Made by a program: the position numbers and the translations under genes
Notes under the pieces: generated by a model
What the model saw: only the letters and a program-made list of their open reading frames with translations
Databases searched by the model: none
What the model was told of the DNA's origin: nothing
In this document: one piece after another, positions 9,928 through 22,416 of the stretch
Layout: each line of letters begins with the position of its first letter
Position numbering within the stretch: the stretch's first letter is position 1
Assembly: GCF_002994745.2 (NCBI RefSeq)
Contig: NC_037092.1
Coordinates: 841,501 to 905,500 of the forward strand
Direction of reading: 5' to 3'
Length of the DNA stretch: 64,000 nt
Source: Rosa chinensis
Taxonomy: Eukaryota > Streptophyta > Magnoliopsida > Rosales > Rosaceae

Positions 9928-12840
9928 AATGAAGGCCTAGGTTTTGACAATTGAGTGGAGCTCAATTTATCCATATCGTCATCTTCATGTGTAAGTTGCT
10001 CTAGGAAAAATCCCTTGCTGTATTATAATGCATGCACTATTCTTGTGAAACAAACAAGCACTGTAGGTTTACCTTGGCTTATCCTTCATCTTACTAAGCT
10101 AACATGCTTGCCCAATTACAAGTTGGAGCTTAGATTACGACAAAAAAATGGTGATTAAACCAAAGCTGTTCTGTTAAAAGAAATGACAACACAAACGTAA
10201 GACAATTTTGATGCTTTGCATGTCCTCATTAGGAGGAGATGAGGTGCTCGGAATTATCTTTGTCGTCATATTATGTCTACAGTACTTGGAGAACCAGAAG
10301 AGATATTCAATTGGTTTGAGGTCGAATAGAGAGAATCCGACTGTCGACTAGCGAAGGTATCTGTACGTTACATATAATTGTGATTAGTATTAGAGAATAT
10401 TAATGCATGAGTACTGCTGTGTTTATCTCAGCCTCCCGTTCCTATTTTGTCTTCTTCTTTTTTGTTGGTAAGCAATTATCGTGGTCATATATATTCTTCT
10501 ACACTTGTTCTTATATGATATGAATTTCAACGTAAATATGTAAATGTAAACTTATTGAAGCTGTAATGGTAGTCAACTTAATTGATCCACATGGTTGAGC
10601 TTTTGGGAAAGTTTCCAACTTGAAACCTCTCCCTATAATTAACTAATTAGTTTTGGATTGGGTACCTAAATTTCGAATAATCAATATGGTTCAAGATCGC
10701 ATATTAGATATATAAAAGCTGGAACACATAGCTCACGTACCCTCTTTGTTATTTTAGCTAAACACATACGTTCTAGCTTACGTATGAGATAAACACTAGA
10801 ACACATAGCTCACCCTCAACAAAAGTACAAGTGAAGGTCTAGCCTCTTAACTTGGCATGTTACATGACCACATTATGAGCTCACACACACACACACACAC
10901 ATATATATGAGATAAAAACCAGAACACAAAGCACTCTTTAACAAATTATTAGTACGAGTAAAGGGTTTGAGAGTTATAAAATGATCGACGTATGTAGATT
11001 TGGTTAAAGAATATTAGAGAATCCGATTGTCGATTAGTGCAAACTGTGAAAGTATATATATGTTACCAACTTACCATTGAATTTTAACTGATATTATTAG
11101 AGAATATTGATGCATGAATTGGCATGGTTGTTCTCTCAGTCTCTTTTCCTACTCTACGTACCAATTCTGATATATTTTTCTACTCAGTTTTTCACACACA
11201 CACATATAGCCACCACTGCCTGAAATAGTATTTAGGGAGAAAGTTTCGGGACTGGTTCAAATGTTCATAGAGGGTTGGAAAATCAGACAACATCTTTTGG
11301 TATCCTTATTCTTACTTATATAGATAGCATTAGCCTCGATTGTATGGCTCCGGCATGGAGACCGTTATCCTTACTAGATATCCTCCTTTTCCATGAGAAC
11401 CGTTAGTCTTAGTAGACATATGTATCATTATCCTCATTAGACATGCACATCGCTAGCATTGCTTGTATAGGCATGGGTATCGTTGCTATTAGTCTCAATT
11501 ATATAGACGTGGGCATGATCACTGTTAGTCGCACTTGCGTGAGTGTAAATATAACTCATGGGCCATTCATATTGCAGGTTTAGAATTGTGGGCAGATAAA
11601 ATGGACCAGAAAAGGAAGTGCCCCAATACAGGGAAAATAGTAAAGCCAAGCCCAATTTGTTAGCCACACTATTTCCTCCATAACTGAAGTGAGAGGGCCG
11701 AATGCATGCATATTAGACCATCTTATTCTTATCTTAAGCTTTTAAGCGGTTCCATGATGCTATCCTTTTGCAAGTGGCAATATATGGAAATGATTCAAAT
11801 GAATGCATCCCAAAACTAAAAGATTCCAAGTGTCTAAATGGGGGCAGAGAACCAAATAGATAGAAAGACTCGAGAATCTTAAAAAGGGGACATTGTTGCT
11901 TGCTTCACCACCTCTCTCACACTTCATGTCATCTGTCAATGTCTTGACAAATTCCGCAGATCAATTAATAACATATTTAACTTTCACCAAACAATTTGTT
12001 GCTTTGTGTCCAGCTATTCGTCAACCACTAAAATGCCTTAAATTCAACCCAGTTTTGTTGGACTGGGATATTTGCAAATACCAAATATTCAATAATACCA
12101 TGGACCTTGTATATTTATATGCATTCCCCTGTTTTTTTTATATCATCACATGGAAGGAACGTGATAACTTATATTACATCGTAATGTTGATAGTAGCCTC
12201 ATAATTTCTTGAAAGACAATGTTATTTACACTTTCAGTATTGATTTTTGATTTTTTATGAACAACATTGACTATTAAAAGAATTTTAATGATTTTGGCGT
12301 TGTTTTATTTGTGTGTCAATCATTATTTCTTGCAACTTAAAATATTTAAATGCAAATACGTACATAAAATATAACAATAGTGTCCACCTGATCATCGGTA
12401 ACAAGAACATTTGTATTTATTTCTTTCAGTTCAATGTATTTAATCTCAGTACTTGATATGAAATTTAAAAAATTACCGATCACAAATTTCTTAATCAGCT
12501 GATAACTAATGAAATCATCAAACATCGATATTTTATGCAATGAAACAACTTCAATTACCTAGCATCCCTAATGAATGATTAGTGTGGGTGTGGAGAGAAT
12601 TCTAAGAACCTCAAGGGGTCTAGGAGAAAAAAAGACAGCACATTTCTAACGATTTGACATGCAAAGAGGTTCCCCAACAGCCGTCCACGTGTTAATCCCA
12701 GACCTAAATCGTAAATCCGACGCTCAAAAACCACTTGATTATTATAACTAAGAAATTTTAGCATATACCTCAAAAGAAAAAAGGTTCGATATTATTTTTG
12801 GGTTGGTTTCTTCCAGAAAACCAGTAAACCAGTAAACCAA
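9928..12840. other. Long intergenic spacer with microsatellites and decayed repeats
   Basis: No gene is recognised. It contains an AC/TA microsatellite at about 10881-10909, and a diverged duplication in which blocks around 10335-10460 recur around 11010-11165 (each with AGAGAATCCGA and GAGAATATT.ATGCATGA). A degenerate array of short CATGGGTATCGTTA-like units lies at about 11330-11540. The only longer frame there (minus, 11437-11667) translates the repeat and is not a credible gene. Confidence 0.55.
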
Positions 12841-12953
12841 AAAAATGACTCACTCTTTCTTCTTCTTCTTCTTCCTTCTTCTACATTATTCGTTTTCGCC
12901 TCCTTTTGCTTTTTCCAGGCCTCTTTTTCTCTCTCACTCACCACAAACCAGGT

Positions 12954-12956
<3 letters not shown>

Positions 12957-12994
<38 letters not shown>

Positions 12995-13019
12995 TCTCTC
13001 TCTTTTTCTCTCTCTCTCT
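12957..13019. repeat. CT microsatellite in the probable 5' UTR of the CDP-DAG synthase gene
   Basis: A (CT)n/(TC)n stretch with few interruptions lies within a pyrimidine-rich region about 800 bases upstream of the ATG at 13799. CT-rich leaders are common at plant transcription starts. A splice acceptor at 13728-13729 (TTTCAG) suggests a 5'-UTR intron between this leader and the coding exon. Confidence 0.7.
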
Positions 13020-13798
13020 GGTTTTCGATCTTATAGGTTCAATTTCGGCTTTCAGATTTGAATTTCAAGTGTTTTCCTCTGTGGTTTCGTTTCGTGGAAA
13101 TTTTGTTTCATTCTTTATTGTTTCAGTATGTGTGTTTGTGTGATTGAATTCGGGAGCTGTCATCGTTTTTGTTATGAATCTTTTGTTGGAATAGCGAAAA
13201 ATTTGAAGACTTGGTGAGGTTTTGTGTTTGTGTGTGGATGTTATTGAGGATTTGGAGCTTGAAATTGGAGCAATGTGAGCAGCGTGAGAGTAGTTGGTTG
13301 GAGAAGTGTTTGTTTTTGCTTGAAAGGGAAACTTTTTGGAGTTTGTGTTGTGAATTTAGTTGTTTAGGAGGTGATTTTTCTTATTGAAATGGCGGATTTT
13401 GTGTTCAATGTAATTGAGTTGACACAAAATACTGTATTTGATTATTGGATAGTCTCTTTTGCCGAATATTGGATGGTTAGAGCGTTTTTCTTAACTAGAG
13501 CTTGTAGCCAGCGGGGATGAATTTGATTTCTAGTACTAGCAGCATGCCATTCCCAAACAGTAGGGCTTGCTTTCGTTTCATTTTGTATCAATTGAGTCTA
13601 CTTTAGACTGGCATAAGCGAAGTAAAAGCGTTTCCTACCGTACTATTTGAAGTCTGAAATGACGAGCAAGGTATCACTTTACATTTTGATTATTCTCACC
13701 GAGTATCTTAATGTGATTTTATGTTTCAGGTGACGATTGTTTTTGCATTGGATTCATGCATGTTTTAACCTATTGAGCGAAAGTAAGTTAGAGCAGAC

Positions 13799-16700
13799 AT
13801 GCAAAGAGATAATACTGCCGGAAGCCCATCAACCCCAAGGTCCCCACGACTGCGGCACCGTAGACGCTCAGCTGAGGTTTGCTAAACTTTGATACTTTGT
13901 TGTTTCCTCCATTATGATAGAGTCTTGGACTACCAAATGTCCTTTTAAATGAATATATACTATTTCTGGAATTATGCAGACAAGATGAATTGTCTAGTAG
14001 AACTAGTGGAGAAACTACATTTAATTTTCTTCTGATTCTCGTAGTGTACTTTCTGACTTTTGTACTTAATCATGTACTTTTCTTAGGTTAGGAGCTGAAA
14101 TGATTATCTTTTATGCCATAAAATATAGCTTTGGCATAGCATGTTTTGATAGTTAGGAGTAAATTCTTATTTGTTTTATGTTTTTATGGCAGCAACTTAT
14201 CCCAGATGCTAGTAACACAAATGGAGGTCATTTACTTGTTGATGACAATAATAAATACAAGACAATGTGGATTCGGGCATACTCTACTGTTTGGATGATT
14301 GGAGGATTTGCATTAATTATATATCTGGGCCATCTGGCTATTACTGCCATGGTGGTTGTTATCCAAATCTTCATGGCAAAGGAGCTCTTTAATCTCTTAA
14401 GGAGAGCTCATGAAGATAGGCATCTCCCAGGATTCAGGCTGTTAAATTGGTGAGGATATTAGTATAGTAGGCATTTCTGCATCAGAGTTTATTTCAATGG
14501 TTCTGTGTAATAGTATTTATTATATTACTGTATTCATTTTCAAATTCTCTGCTCAGGCACTTCTTCTTCACTGCGATGCTGTTTGTTTACGGTCGAATAC
14601 TCAGTCAACGGCTTGTCAACACCGTAACTTCAGATAAATTTTTACATAAGGTTGTGAGCAGTCTTATCCAGTATCATATGGTCGCCTGCTATTTCTTGTA
14701 CATTGCAGGTTAGTAGCTGTAAACAGCTTTTGAATATTTGGATTTAGCCATATTTTTGGATAGAAGTAAATATTAGCATTCACGGTACTTGGGCCCTTTG
14801 ATCATCATCCCATTATATATCTGATATACTGATGTATTTATCTGGATTAGATGCTGATTTGGATAGTATTTCCCCCCTAATTGGGTTCAGGTTTTATGTG
14901 GTTCATTCTTACATTGAAGAAGAAGATGTACAAGTATCAATTTGGCCAGTATGCATGGACACACATGATCCTAATAATTGTGTTTACACAGTCCTCTTTT
15001 ACTGTAGCCAACATCTTTGAAGGAATTTTCTGGTAAGAAGTTTTTTTAATTTGGAACAACACAGTTGCATATTTCCTATTTTTGTTGTTTCCCCTGATAC
15101 AAGGGAAAATTGTTGCAGGTTTCTTCTTCCAGCAACACTCATAGTCATCAATGATATTGCTGCTTACATTTGCGGCTTCTTTTTCGGAAGAACCCCTTTG
15201 ATTAAGATATCTCCAAAGAAAACTTGGGAGGGGTTCATTGGAGCTTCTATTACAACTATGTTTTCAGCCTTTTGGGTGAGCATTCTATATAACTTGGTGG
15301 TGCTAAATATAATTCTGTTTTCTTACAGTGAAAGTGAAACCATGGTGTCTATCAGATTAGGGTTTATTGCAATGTATTTTGCCAATTCTTTTTGCCCCTT
15401 GTAACAGCCCACCTCTCTTCATATCTTTCTCGAAGGGACATGTTCTCTGGGTGACTTAAATTATTTCACTCCTCAAATGTTTCCAAATTAATTTGTACAT
15501 GGTATCTTGTCTTGCATGCTTTTATCAGATCTAGAGTGTTCCTGGAGTGCAGAGGCGCTCTGTATAAGTTCTATGAGAATATGTCTGTAACGCTGTTTTA
15601 AATCTGTGATTGGAGTTCCACCAACATCGTATGTACATTTGTTTATGCAGCTTGCACATATCATGGGACAATTTCAATGGCTAACTTGTCCAAGAAAGGT
15701 AACAATTCTGATGAGATATAAATCAGTTTCTTTTGGGAATGAAATAGAATGTCTGTTTGTGAATGTTTTTTATTAACTGATTTCTTTGGATGCGCTTGCA
15801 GGATTTATCTACCGGTTGGCTTCACTGTGATCCTGGTCCATTGTTTACACCAGAGTATCATACCTTACCAGGATGGCTCCCAGAATGGGTACGTAAAGTA
15901 GGCATTTATTGGTTATGTAATTACAAAAACCAAATCCTCTGTGCTGGAAATCAAATGTTGAATCAGCATGCTTTCTCTAAATATTAAGGATGATTGACAC
16001 TTAATGCACTGCTTCAATTCAGTAAAAGCCATTCCTGCAATTAAGTTAGTTGATCTCAATGTTGATTCATATATTCCTTCATGATTATTGTGTTGCAGTT
16101 TCCTTGGAAAGGGATCTCAATTTTGCCAGTTCAATGGCATGCACTATGTCTTGGTTTGTTTTCATCAATTATAGCACCTTTTGGAGGCTTCTTTGCAAGT
16201 GGTTTTAAAAGAGCCTTCAAAGTCAAGGTAAGCTCCTGATGTTGCAATTTTTGGTGATGCAGTTCTAAATGCTAAGGACTTCAGTTGTTTGTCATTATAT
16301 TAACAATTTTTTCCATTTGTCATAGGATTTTGGTGACAGTATCCCTGGACACGGTGGAATCACAGACAGAATGGATTGTCAGGTAAAGTTTTCTGTTTTA
16401 GAAGTAATTATAACAGGGGAGAATTTTCCAGGGATATATAGTTATTTGAGTGGGTAACATATGCATTACTTTTATGGTTCTACTTAACAGTAGCTTATGG
16501 AGAATCTCGTTCTTAGCAAGTATTACTTGTTCCTTGCACTGTATAATGGGGTTCTCATTCCTTTTCATTGGAGAAATAACGTGTGTGGTACTGCAACATA
16601 TTAAGCAGGTTTCAAAGGGGGTAATATGGTTTCTGGAACTAGGGTTTGGGATAAAGATGTAACCATAATTCAGTATGGTTGATATAGATGTTAAAGTGAC

Positions 16701-16985
16701 TGACATTGTGTTTTATTGTAGATGGTAATGGCTGTTTTTGCTTACATCTATCATCAGTCATTTGTTATGCCTCAACACCTCTCGGTTGAAATTTTATTGG
16801 ACCAGGTACTATTTTCACGGGCTCTATGCATAGTTTTTTCTTTGGTGTTATTTTGTTAGCGATTGAGGAATAATAACGTCGACTCTTATACTGTAATGCA
16901 GATTTTGACAAACCTTACTGTCGAGCAGCAGCAAGCTCTATATGAGAAGCTTAAACAAGTCTTGCAGGACAGGCTACTCGGATGA
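13799..16985 (+). CDS. Phosphatidate cytidylyltransferase (CDP-diacylglycerol synthase), ER type
   Basis: The enzyme makes CDP-diacylglycerol from phosphatidic acid and CTP, the precursor of phosphatidylinositol and phosphatidylglycerol, in the ER membrane. There are eleven coding exons: 13799-13876, 14193-14449, 14557-14708, 14891-15032, 15119-15275, 15651-15698, 15802-15888, 16099-16227, 16326-16382, 16722-16805 and 16902-16985. They join in frame to 424 residues. The N-terminus is short and basic (LRHRRRSAE), followed by several hydrophobic segments. The family signature spans Ser341-Asp367 and includes FKR, KDFGDS, PGHGG and TDRMD. Length and layout match plant eukaryotic-type CDS1/2/3 rather than the plastid bacterial-type CDS4/5. 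A 5'-UTR intron is likely. All splice sites are canonical. Confidence 0.95.
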
Positions 16986-17997
16986 TCATGTGTGAATAAC
17001 CTGTATTTCTGTTATCTTCCTCCTCTCCCTTGCATGTTCGTAGTGTTGTTGTAGAGAGGAAAAAAAAAATGGTGGTGTTCTGTTTTCGTAGAACAACCCC
17101 ATTGAAATATTTAGGTCAGAGGCATCATTCTTCTGTGCGGAAACTTTGTATAGTGGCCCTTGGTCATTTAATATACATGAACTCTCGATGGAAGTCCTCC
17201 CTCCTCTTCCTCCCCTGTATCTGTGCTTTTGATGGATTTGTGAAGATGGGCGAAGCTTTGTCATATGTGGAATTTGATTATTCTTATGCTTACAATTGAA
17301 TGCTTATTAGTGTTTTATGATACTATCGATTGCTTTGTCCTACTAATTTCAGTCATTTTGTAATGGACATTGATGATAACTTGTTATAATCACCTTTCCT
17401 ATCCACGATCTGGAAGGCCAACACAACACTTTTCATGCTTCGAAACATGTCTTTACATAACCATTACAGCTATGCGTCTCTTTCAAAATAAAATTATAAG
17501 TTCTTCGGGCATTAGGCATTTAGAAATATTATATTTTGATAAGTTTTTGCCACGAAAAATCTATGGATGAAATGCGACTCCATCCATGTTATATATGAGA
17601 GATTTTTATCTACGAATAATTCGTTGGCCATATGATATAACGTTATCTGTGAGAGGCTTTTACTGGAGAATGATTTGTCGGCAACCATTATTACAAATTC
17701 TTTCGGCAACCATTCCAATAGTCACAATAACACAATAAATACAATCATGACCCTCAAAATCTAATAACAAAACCAAAGATGGAATCGAGAAAGTTTTTGA
17801 AAATCAAAAAAGGTAAGCCCCTCTAGCACAATGCCACAAACCAAAGCTTATAGTATGTTACACGTTCTACTTCTAAAACAAAATTTAAGATAATATATAA
17901 TCTAAAAGAATAAAAATCCAGCCTTCTGCCTCCTGATGTTCCTCTCAAACGTAGATGGTCTCAACTGAAACTATATCCTGCCATTTACTTCAAAGTC
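16986..17997. other. Spacer between two convergent genes (3' UTRs)
   Basis: This region holds the 3' UTRs of the CDP-DAG synthase (from the left) and the ceramidase (from the right), and probably their poly-A sites. No further coding sequence is supported; short open frames here lack coding character. Confidence 0.6.
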
Positions 17998-19448
17998 TCA
18001 TTGGGTTTTTGGTTTTTCAATCTTCACATAGGGCAAGAGACCCATAAAACGAACAATCTTAGGAGCCCATCCTCGTTGTTCAGCCCGGCAAAACATCAAG
18101 AAAGTGTTTGCAAAATACGAATTAAAACCCATGAATACATGCCACAAGGCATGACCTTGCGGGTTAATGGGCCAACTGGATATCTCTTTGCAGAAAACAT
18201 TGTCACCGAGCCAACACAAACTCCCTATAAGAAGAGTGGCCACATACAGCTTTGCGAGCCTCTTGGCATAGACGTCCTGTGTGTATATATAATACTTGTA
18301 CATTCGAGGTATGCAAAGAAGACACAAGATCACATAGTGCACCTTAAAACCAATCTCAAATCGGACCACTGAATGAACTGCAGCAAAAACAACACCATAT
18401 AGGAAGAGGAAGGTCGGCATTGTAGTGCGATAGTGCCAATCTGGGGAGTAGAGGATATACATGTATAGGAGCATCTCCCAAACCATAGGAGTCTCATCGC
18501 TCTGCTGTTGCCTGCAAGTATATTCCAAAAGTAATCTTCAAAATTAAGCTTTCCATGGCATATATTCAAGACAAGAAAAGGTAGCATGATAAAGTAGAGA
18601 GACCTGGGAGACTGATTAACTAACACCACTATGAAGCAGATAAGTTATCCCACATACCTAAAGTGGACATGCATGAGTGCATGACAGAATGTGTGTCCAT
18701 TGTTTGGAAGTCAACACCATCAACCTTAATAAATTTAATTTAGCATCTCCATTCCCTGAATTCATATGTTCCTCAAGCATTAAGGATAGTAGGAACTTCC
18801 CCCAGTCCATGCAATAATGCCTTAACAGCCAACTACCCAACTTAACATATGCATGATAGCATATCATTAACATCAACAAGGAGAAGCATAGAAGAAGGGC
18901 AAAAAAGCTTTGGATGTATCCTCAAATAAGCAATCTACACAGTATTTGCAACTATCCATGTAATGTACGAATACTTAAGAAAGCAAAAAAGCTATAGTTC
19001 CTTGCTTCACAGTTTAGTTTCTTGTAAAATGTAATATGTAATTGCCTTGAAGTTCCTAATCGTATTGTCATTCACATAATCCGGTTAAACTCTTACATTG
19101 GCAAGTCATGATTATACTAATTCTAGCATAAGACGACAGTGGTATAAATCCAGCCAACCGACCATTCCAAAAGAAGATCTAGAACAGTACTTACACGTGC
19201 TGCAGTGTAGCGTGGTATAACATGCTCCCAATGGCGAGTATCATATTAGATATATGAAGAACACTGAATCTCTTCTCAAACCGCTGCCTTAGAGCATTTA
19301 TAAGACCAATGAGTGCCAAGAGTATGCTGGGAATGTTTGACATGGTGTTGAAAAATTCCGCAATATAAGAAGAGTAGGCATAGTTCTTCTCACAACACTC
19401 GATCGTTGATGTGACAGGACCCCAGAAGCTCGATATCGCATCAGCCAT
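17998..19448 (-). CDS. Alkaline ceramidase (ACER family)
   Basis: This multi-pass ER/Golgi membrane amidase cleaves ceramide to a sphingoid base and a fatty acid. There are two coding exons: 19448-19195 and 18511-17998. The joint restores HATLQHVQQQSDETPM and gives 255 residues, the usual length for plant members. Zinc ligands expected for the family are present: His79 (SMLYHA), His205 and His209 (HALWH), with Asp188 nearby. The N-terminal acidic cluster corresponding to the calcium site of the human homologue is also recognisable (ECCEKNY, IAEFFNT). The first 19 residues after MADAISSFWG carry no cleavable signal. A donor near 20020 and acceptors near 19510-19540 indicate a 5'-UTR intron. 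It is convergent with the CDP-DAG synthase gene. Confidence 0.95.
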
Positions 19449-20183
19449 TCCTCTTTCTACGGTCTAAAATGCACTCAACCAATTCTGTTTTCTACTTAAA
19501 AACCTGACGACTTGGCAAACCCTGCAAAATCATGTACCTGCAGAAAAAACCACTGCTCAGATAAAACCTCACATTCGATTACACACATTCAAATCATCAG
19601 CTCTACCCTAACCCTAACAACATCTATGAAAGATCGTGCATTAACCATACGAAGCATCCGAATCACACATCAACCAAAGCCAATGTCCAACTTCTCTAAC
19701 ACTCAATCTCACACACTAGTAACCAAAATTAACCAATAATCCATTAAATATCCGAAACTAATTAATCCATAACCAATCTAAAAACAGTAAAATCAGTTTC
19801 CATAAAATTTAATCAATAAATGAATAATCAGATCCCTATATCTTAAAACCGATCATTATCCTCATCAAGATCCAATCCCAAAAACTCACCACCCAAGCAA
19901 AAATTCCACCACAGATCACTACCGACGAACTTTCGCCGCGCTCAAAAACCTCGCAATAGTCGCGAAATCGAAACGAAAACGAAGATACATGGTGTGAAAA
20001 ATATAAGAGATCTCGTACCTAGAAAACGCACCGTTTTGACCGAAGGAGATCTCATTTCGTTGTTCTTGTTCTTCTTCTTGAGGCTGGTTCGAATTTCGAA
20101 AGGGGTTATGAGAGGCAGAGAATAACTTTTCGGCGTTCGAGAGACCGAATCCGCTTCTTCTTTGTGTTTTCTTTTTCTTCTTA

Positions 20184-20239
20184 CTATTTTCTATTTTCTA
20201 TTTTCTATTTTCTATTTCCTATTTCCTATTTCCTATTTT
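20184..20239. repeat. Eight tandem CTATTTT/C heptamers at the ceramidase promoter
   Basis: Four CTATTTT units are followed by three CTATTTC and a final CTATTTT (56 bp). The last unit overlaps the putative TATA box of the ceramidase gene on the minus strand, so the array covers the expected transcription start. Confidence 0.88.
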
Positions 20240-20242
20240 ATA
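20234..20242 (-). promoter_or_regulatory. Putative TATA box of the ceramidase gene
   Basis: The minus strand reads TATAAAATA. It lies about 210 bases upstream of the likely 5'-UTR donor near 20020. This would place the start site around 20205, inside the heptamer array. Inference from sequence only. Confidence 0.45.
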
Positions 20243-20544
20243 GCTCGCTGCCTCGCTCTCACTTCTTCTTTATTTTAATGGTTTGGATTCTCTTTTGACT
20301 TCTCGGCAAATACCGTGTGCCGACTTAGACGTGGTGGCCCGGCCCATATTCTAAACCCATATTTCCAGTAGTGGCCGCCGTTTCGGTTCCTATTAATGAA
20401 TTAATTAGCTGAACCGCACCGTTCGGTCCGGTTCGGTTCAGCCGGTGAAGTGGAAACATTTCTGCTCATTTTTATGGATCGGATTTGTTAAATCAGTCTG
20501 GGTCACGGTTCAGTTGGTAGTTTTTTGAATTGAAGTAGTTCGTT

Positions 20545-20672
20545 ATGTTCTTTTTTTTCTTTTTCTTTTTTGAATGAGATTTAGAACTCAGCCTAACTGG
20601 GAGGTTCAGCCCCACGCCCGTACATATTATTAATAGATGAAATAAAGTACAACGGAGAGGACATAAAACCTG
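20545..20672 (-). mobile_element. Possible short LINE 3'-end remnant
   Basis: A T-rich stretch (poly-A of a minus-strand element) is followed by TGAATGAGATTTAGAACTCAG and a piece resembling plant LINE 3' ends. No clear target-site duplication was found and no protein is encoded, so the call is tentative. Confidence 0.3.
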
Positions 20673-21056
20673 TTAAGAAAAAGCATTAGTTTTTGTCTGT
20701 TTTTGCTAAGAAATGAGTGACATTATATCGTACTTTCTTATATGTGTTGCCAGTGAACCCTAATCTCTATAACTGCGTTCATCTTCGAACTTGTGTGTGT
20801 TCTTCGTCATTGTTCGTTCAAACTGTCCTTTATGTTGATTTAGATGCACTTCATCTTCATTGTTGTCGTCTCGTATTGCCATCCTCTCTATATTTGTCGC
20901 AATATCATCATGCTTTGGTATACTAATCAACCACATGGTTTGGGCGTCGATTTAGGCCAAAATCTAACCCATGTCTAGCCTTGTTTCTACCAAAGTCAAC
21001 GAATAGGTGAATAACTTAATAGTTGGAAATAAGTTGTTTTATTAACTAGATTCGAA

Positions 21057-21752
21057 TATAGTAAAACCTCTATAAATGAATAATGTTGGGTTTACGAAAA
21101 ATTATTACTGTAGAGGGGTTATTATATTATCGATATATGAATAATTTATTCCTTTATCAATAAGTGAATACTTTTTACTTTGGAGAGAGTTATATGTCAT
21201 TTGTAGTTGAATTATAATCTAATTTGATTAGGTTGTCTATCGAAGATAGTCAAGATCCAGATGACAATTATGCTATACTAAATGTTTCTTCGAATAAGAC
21301 ATTTCAAGCAGTGATAACTTTGAATAACTACTTGCTACAAAAAGAAAAATAATATACCAACTCTGGTGCATGCATTGCAATAAATTCAATTCAGTTAAGA
21401 CACAAGGAAAAACTAAAGGACTATAAAAGGATATTTTGAGAATTAGTTAATTGAGAAAATATATGTTGTAAAAAGTTCTTTGATTATTATGTATTTTGAA
21501 TTTTTATATACTATTTATTTTATGTATTTCATCAATTATTAATATTTTTTTATGTTATTTCTTTCATTTATTTCATCAATTATTACTTTATATATTTACT
21601 AGGCCCTTAAGGATGTCCAGAAATATTATTATCTTATACATTTAGCGACATTTTTAGTATTATACACTGGTCCCTTGTTGGGATTGGAGAAATTTATTAT
21701 TTAATTGATATTATTAATTCATTGAACATTCATTTATCAAGGTTTTACTGTA
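21057..21752. mobile_element. Emigrant/Lemi-like pogo element, internally deleted, with TA TSD
   Basis: The terminal inverted repeats are TAGTAAAACCTCTATAAATG at 21059 and, in reverse complement, CAGTAAAACCTTGATAAATG ending at 21750. The flanks are TA at 21057-21058 and 21751-21752, the Tc1/mariner/pogo target. From memory, the CAGTAAAACCTCTATAAAT start is that of Arabidopsis Emigrant MITEs and their pogo-like relative Lemi1. Length is 692 bp. A remnant with the look of a pogo transposase C-terminus lies inside. The 5' terminal C has become T. Confidence 0.82.
21240..21352 (+). pseudogene. Remnant of a pogo-like transposase C-terminus
   Basis: A short frame reads EDSQDPDDNYAIL ... FQAVITLNNYLLQKEK and stops. 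The LxxLxxYLLQ-type helix resembles the end of plant pogo/CENP-B-like transposases. No DDE catalytic region is present. It is visible only as a fragment inside the inverted repeats, hence pseudogene. Confidence 0.5.
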
Positions 21753-22416
21753 AAAGATGGTTTGTTTTCTATGTCAAAATATTCCAAAAAAAATATCTTT
21801 TTGCACTAGAGAATATATGTACTCAAAAGTTGAGGGCCCTTCCACTAAGAGATTTTAATTTATTTTTGGCATTTTAAGGGATCTCTTATGTGATCAACTT
21901 TTCGATTACATATCGGCTCAACTGTTCAGATTTTAAGTCTCCATGTGTAGATCACTTATGCAAATATTCAACCAAATTGATGATCGTTAAAGTGTTCATA
22001 ATCGTGATTTACCATTATGAACATAAATGGTTTAAGTTGGACAAATTTAGTTAGTCTATAGATTTGATCTAATTCGGTAACTTAACAACTATCAATTTGG
22101 TTGAAAATTTGTTCGGTGATCTACTTATCAAGACCTAAAAATTAAATGATTGAGGTGCCGATATGTAACAAATAAGTTAGTCTAATAAGCGATCACTTCA
22201 AATTACTAAAAACATGGATCCATCACTAAAATTAATAGCCCTGCTCAGAGATTATCATTGTAATTATTCTCATTTCTAACTTTAACATCCACAACTTCTT
22301 TTTTGTCGCTTATCTCTGCATTAACTTTCATATCTCATGTAGAGCATGTGATGTGAAAGTTCATGATTCTCCCATATGATAGTTTATATTATATGTTGAG
22401 ATAAGGGAGTTTGAAC
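21753..22416. other. AT-rich intergenic stretch
   Basis: I see no gene, inverted repeat with a target duplication, or strong tandem repeat here. It separates the pogo-like element from the next LINE insertion. Confidence 0.5.

Noticed and set aside
12845..13036. Open frame with a long Ser-Leu repeat
   Set aside because: It is a translation of the CT microsatellite and pyrimidine-rich leader, not a protein gene.
16450..16662. Open frame in a CDP-DAG synthase intron
   Set aside because: It lies wholly between two well-supported splice sites and has no own features.
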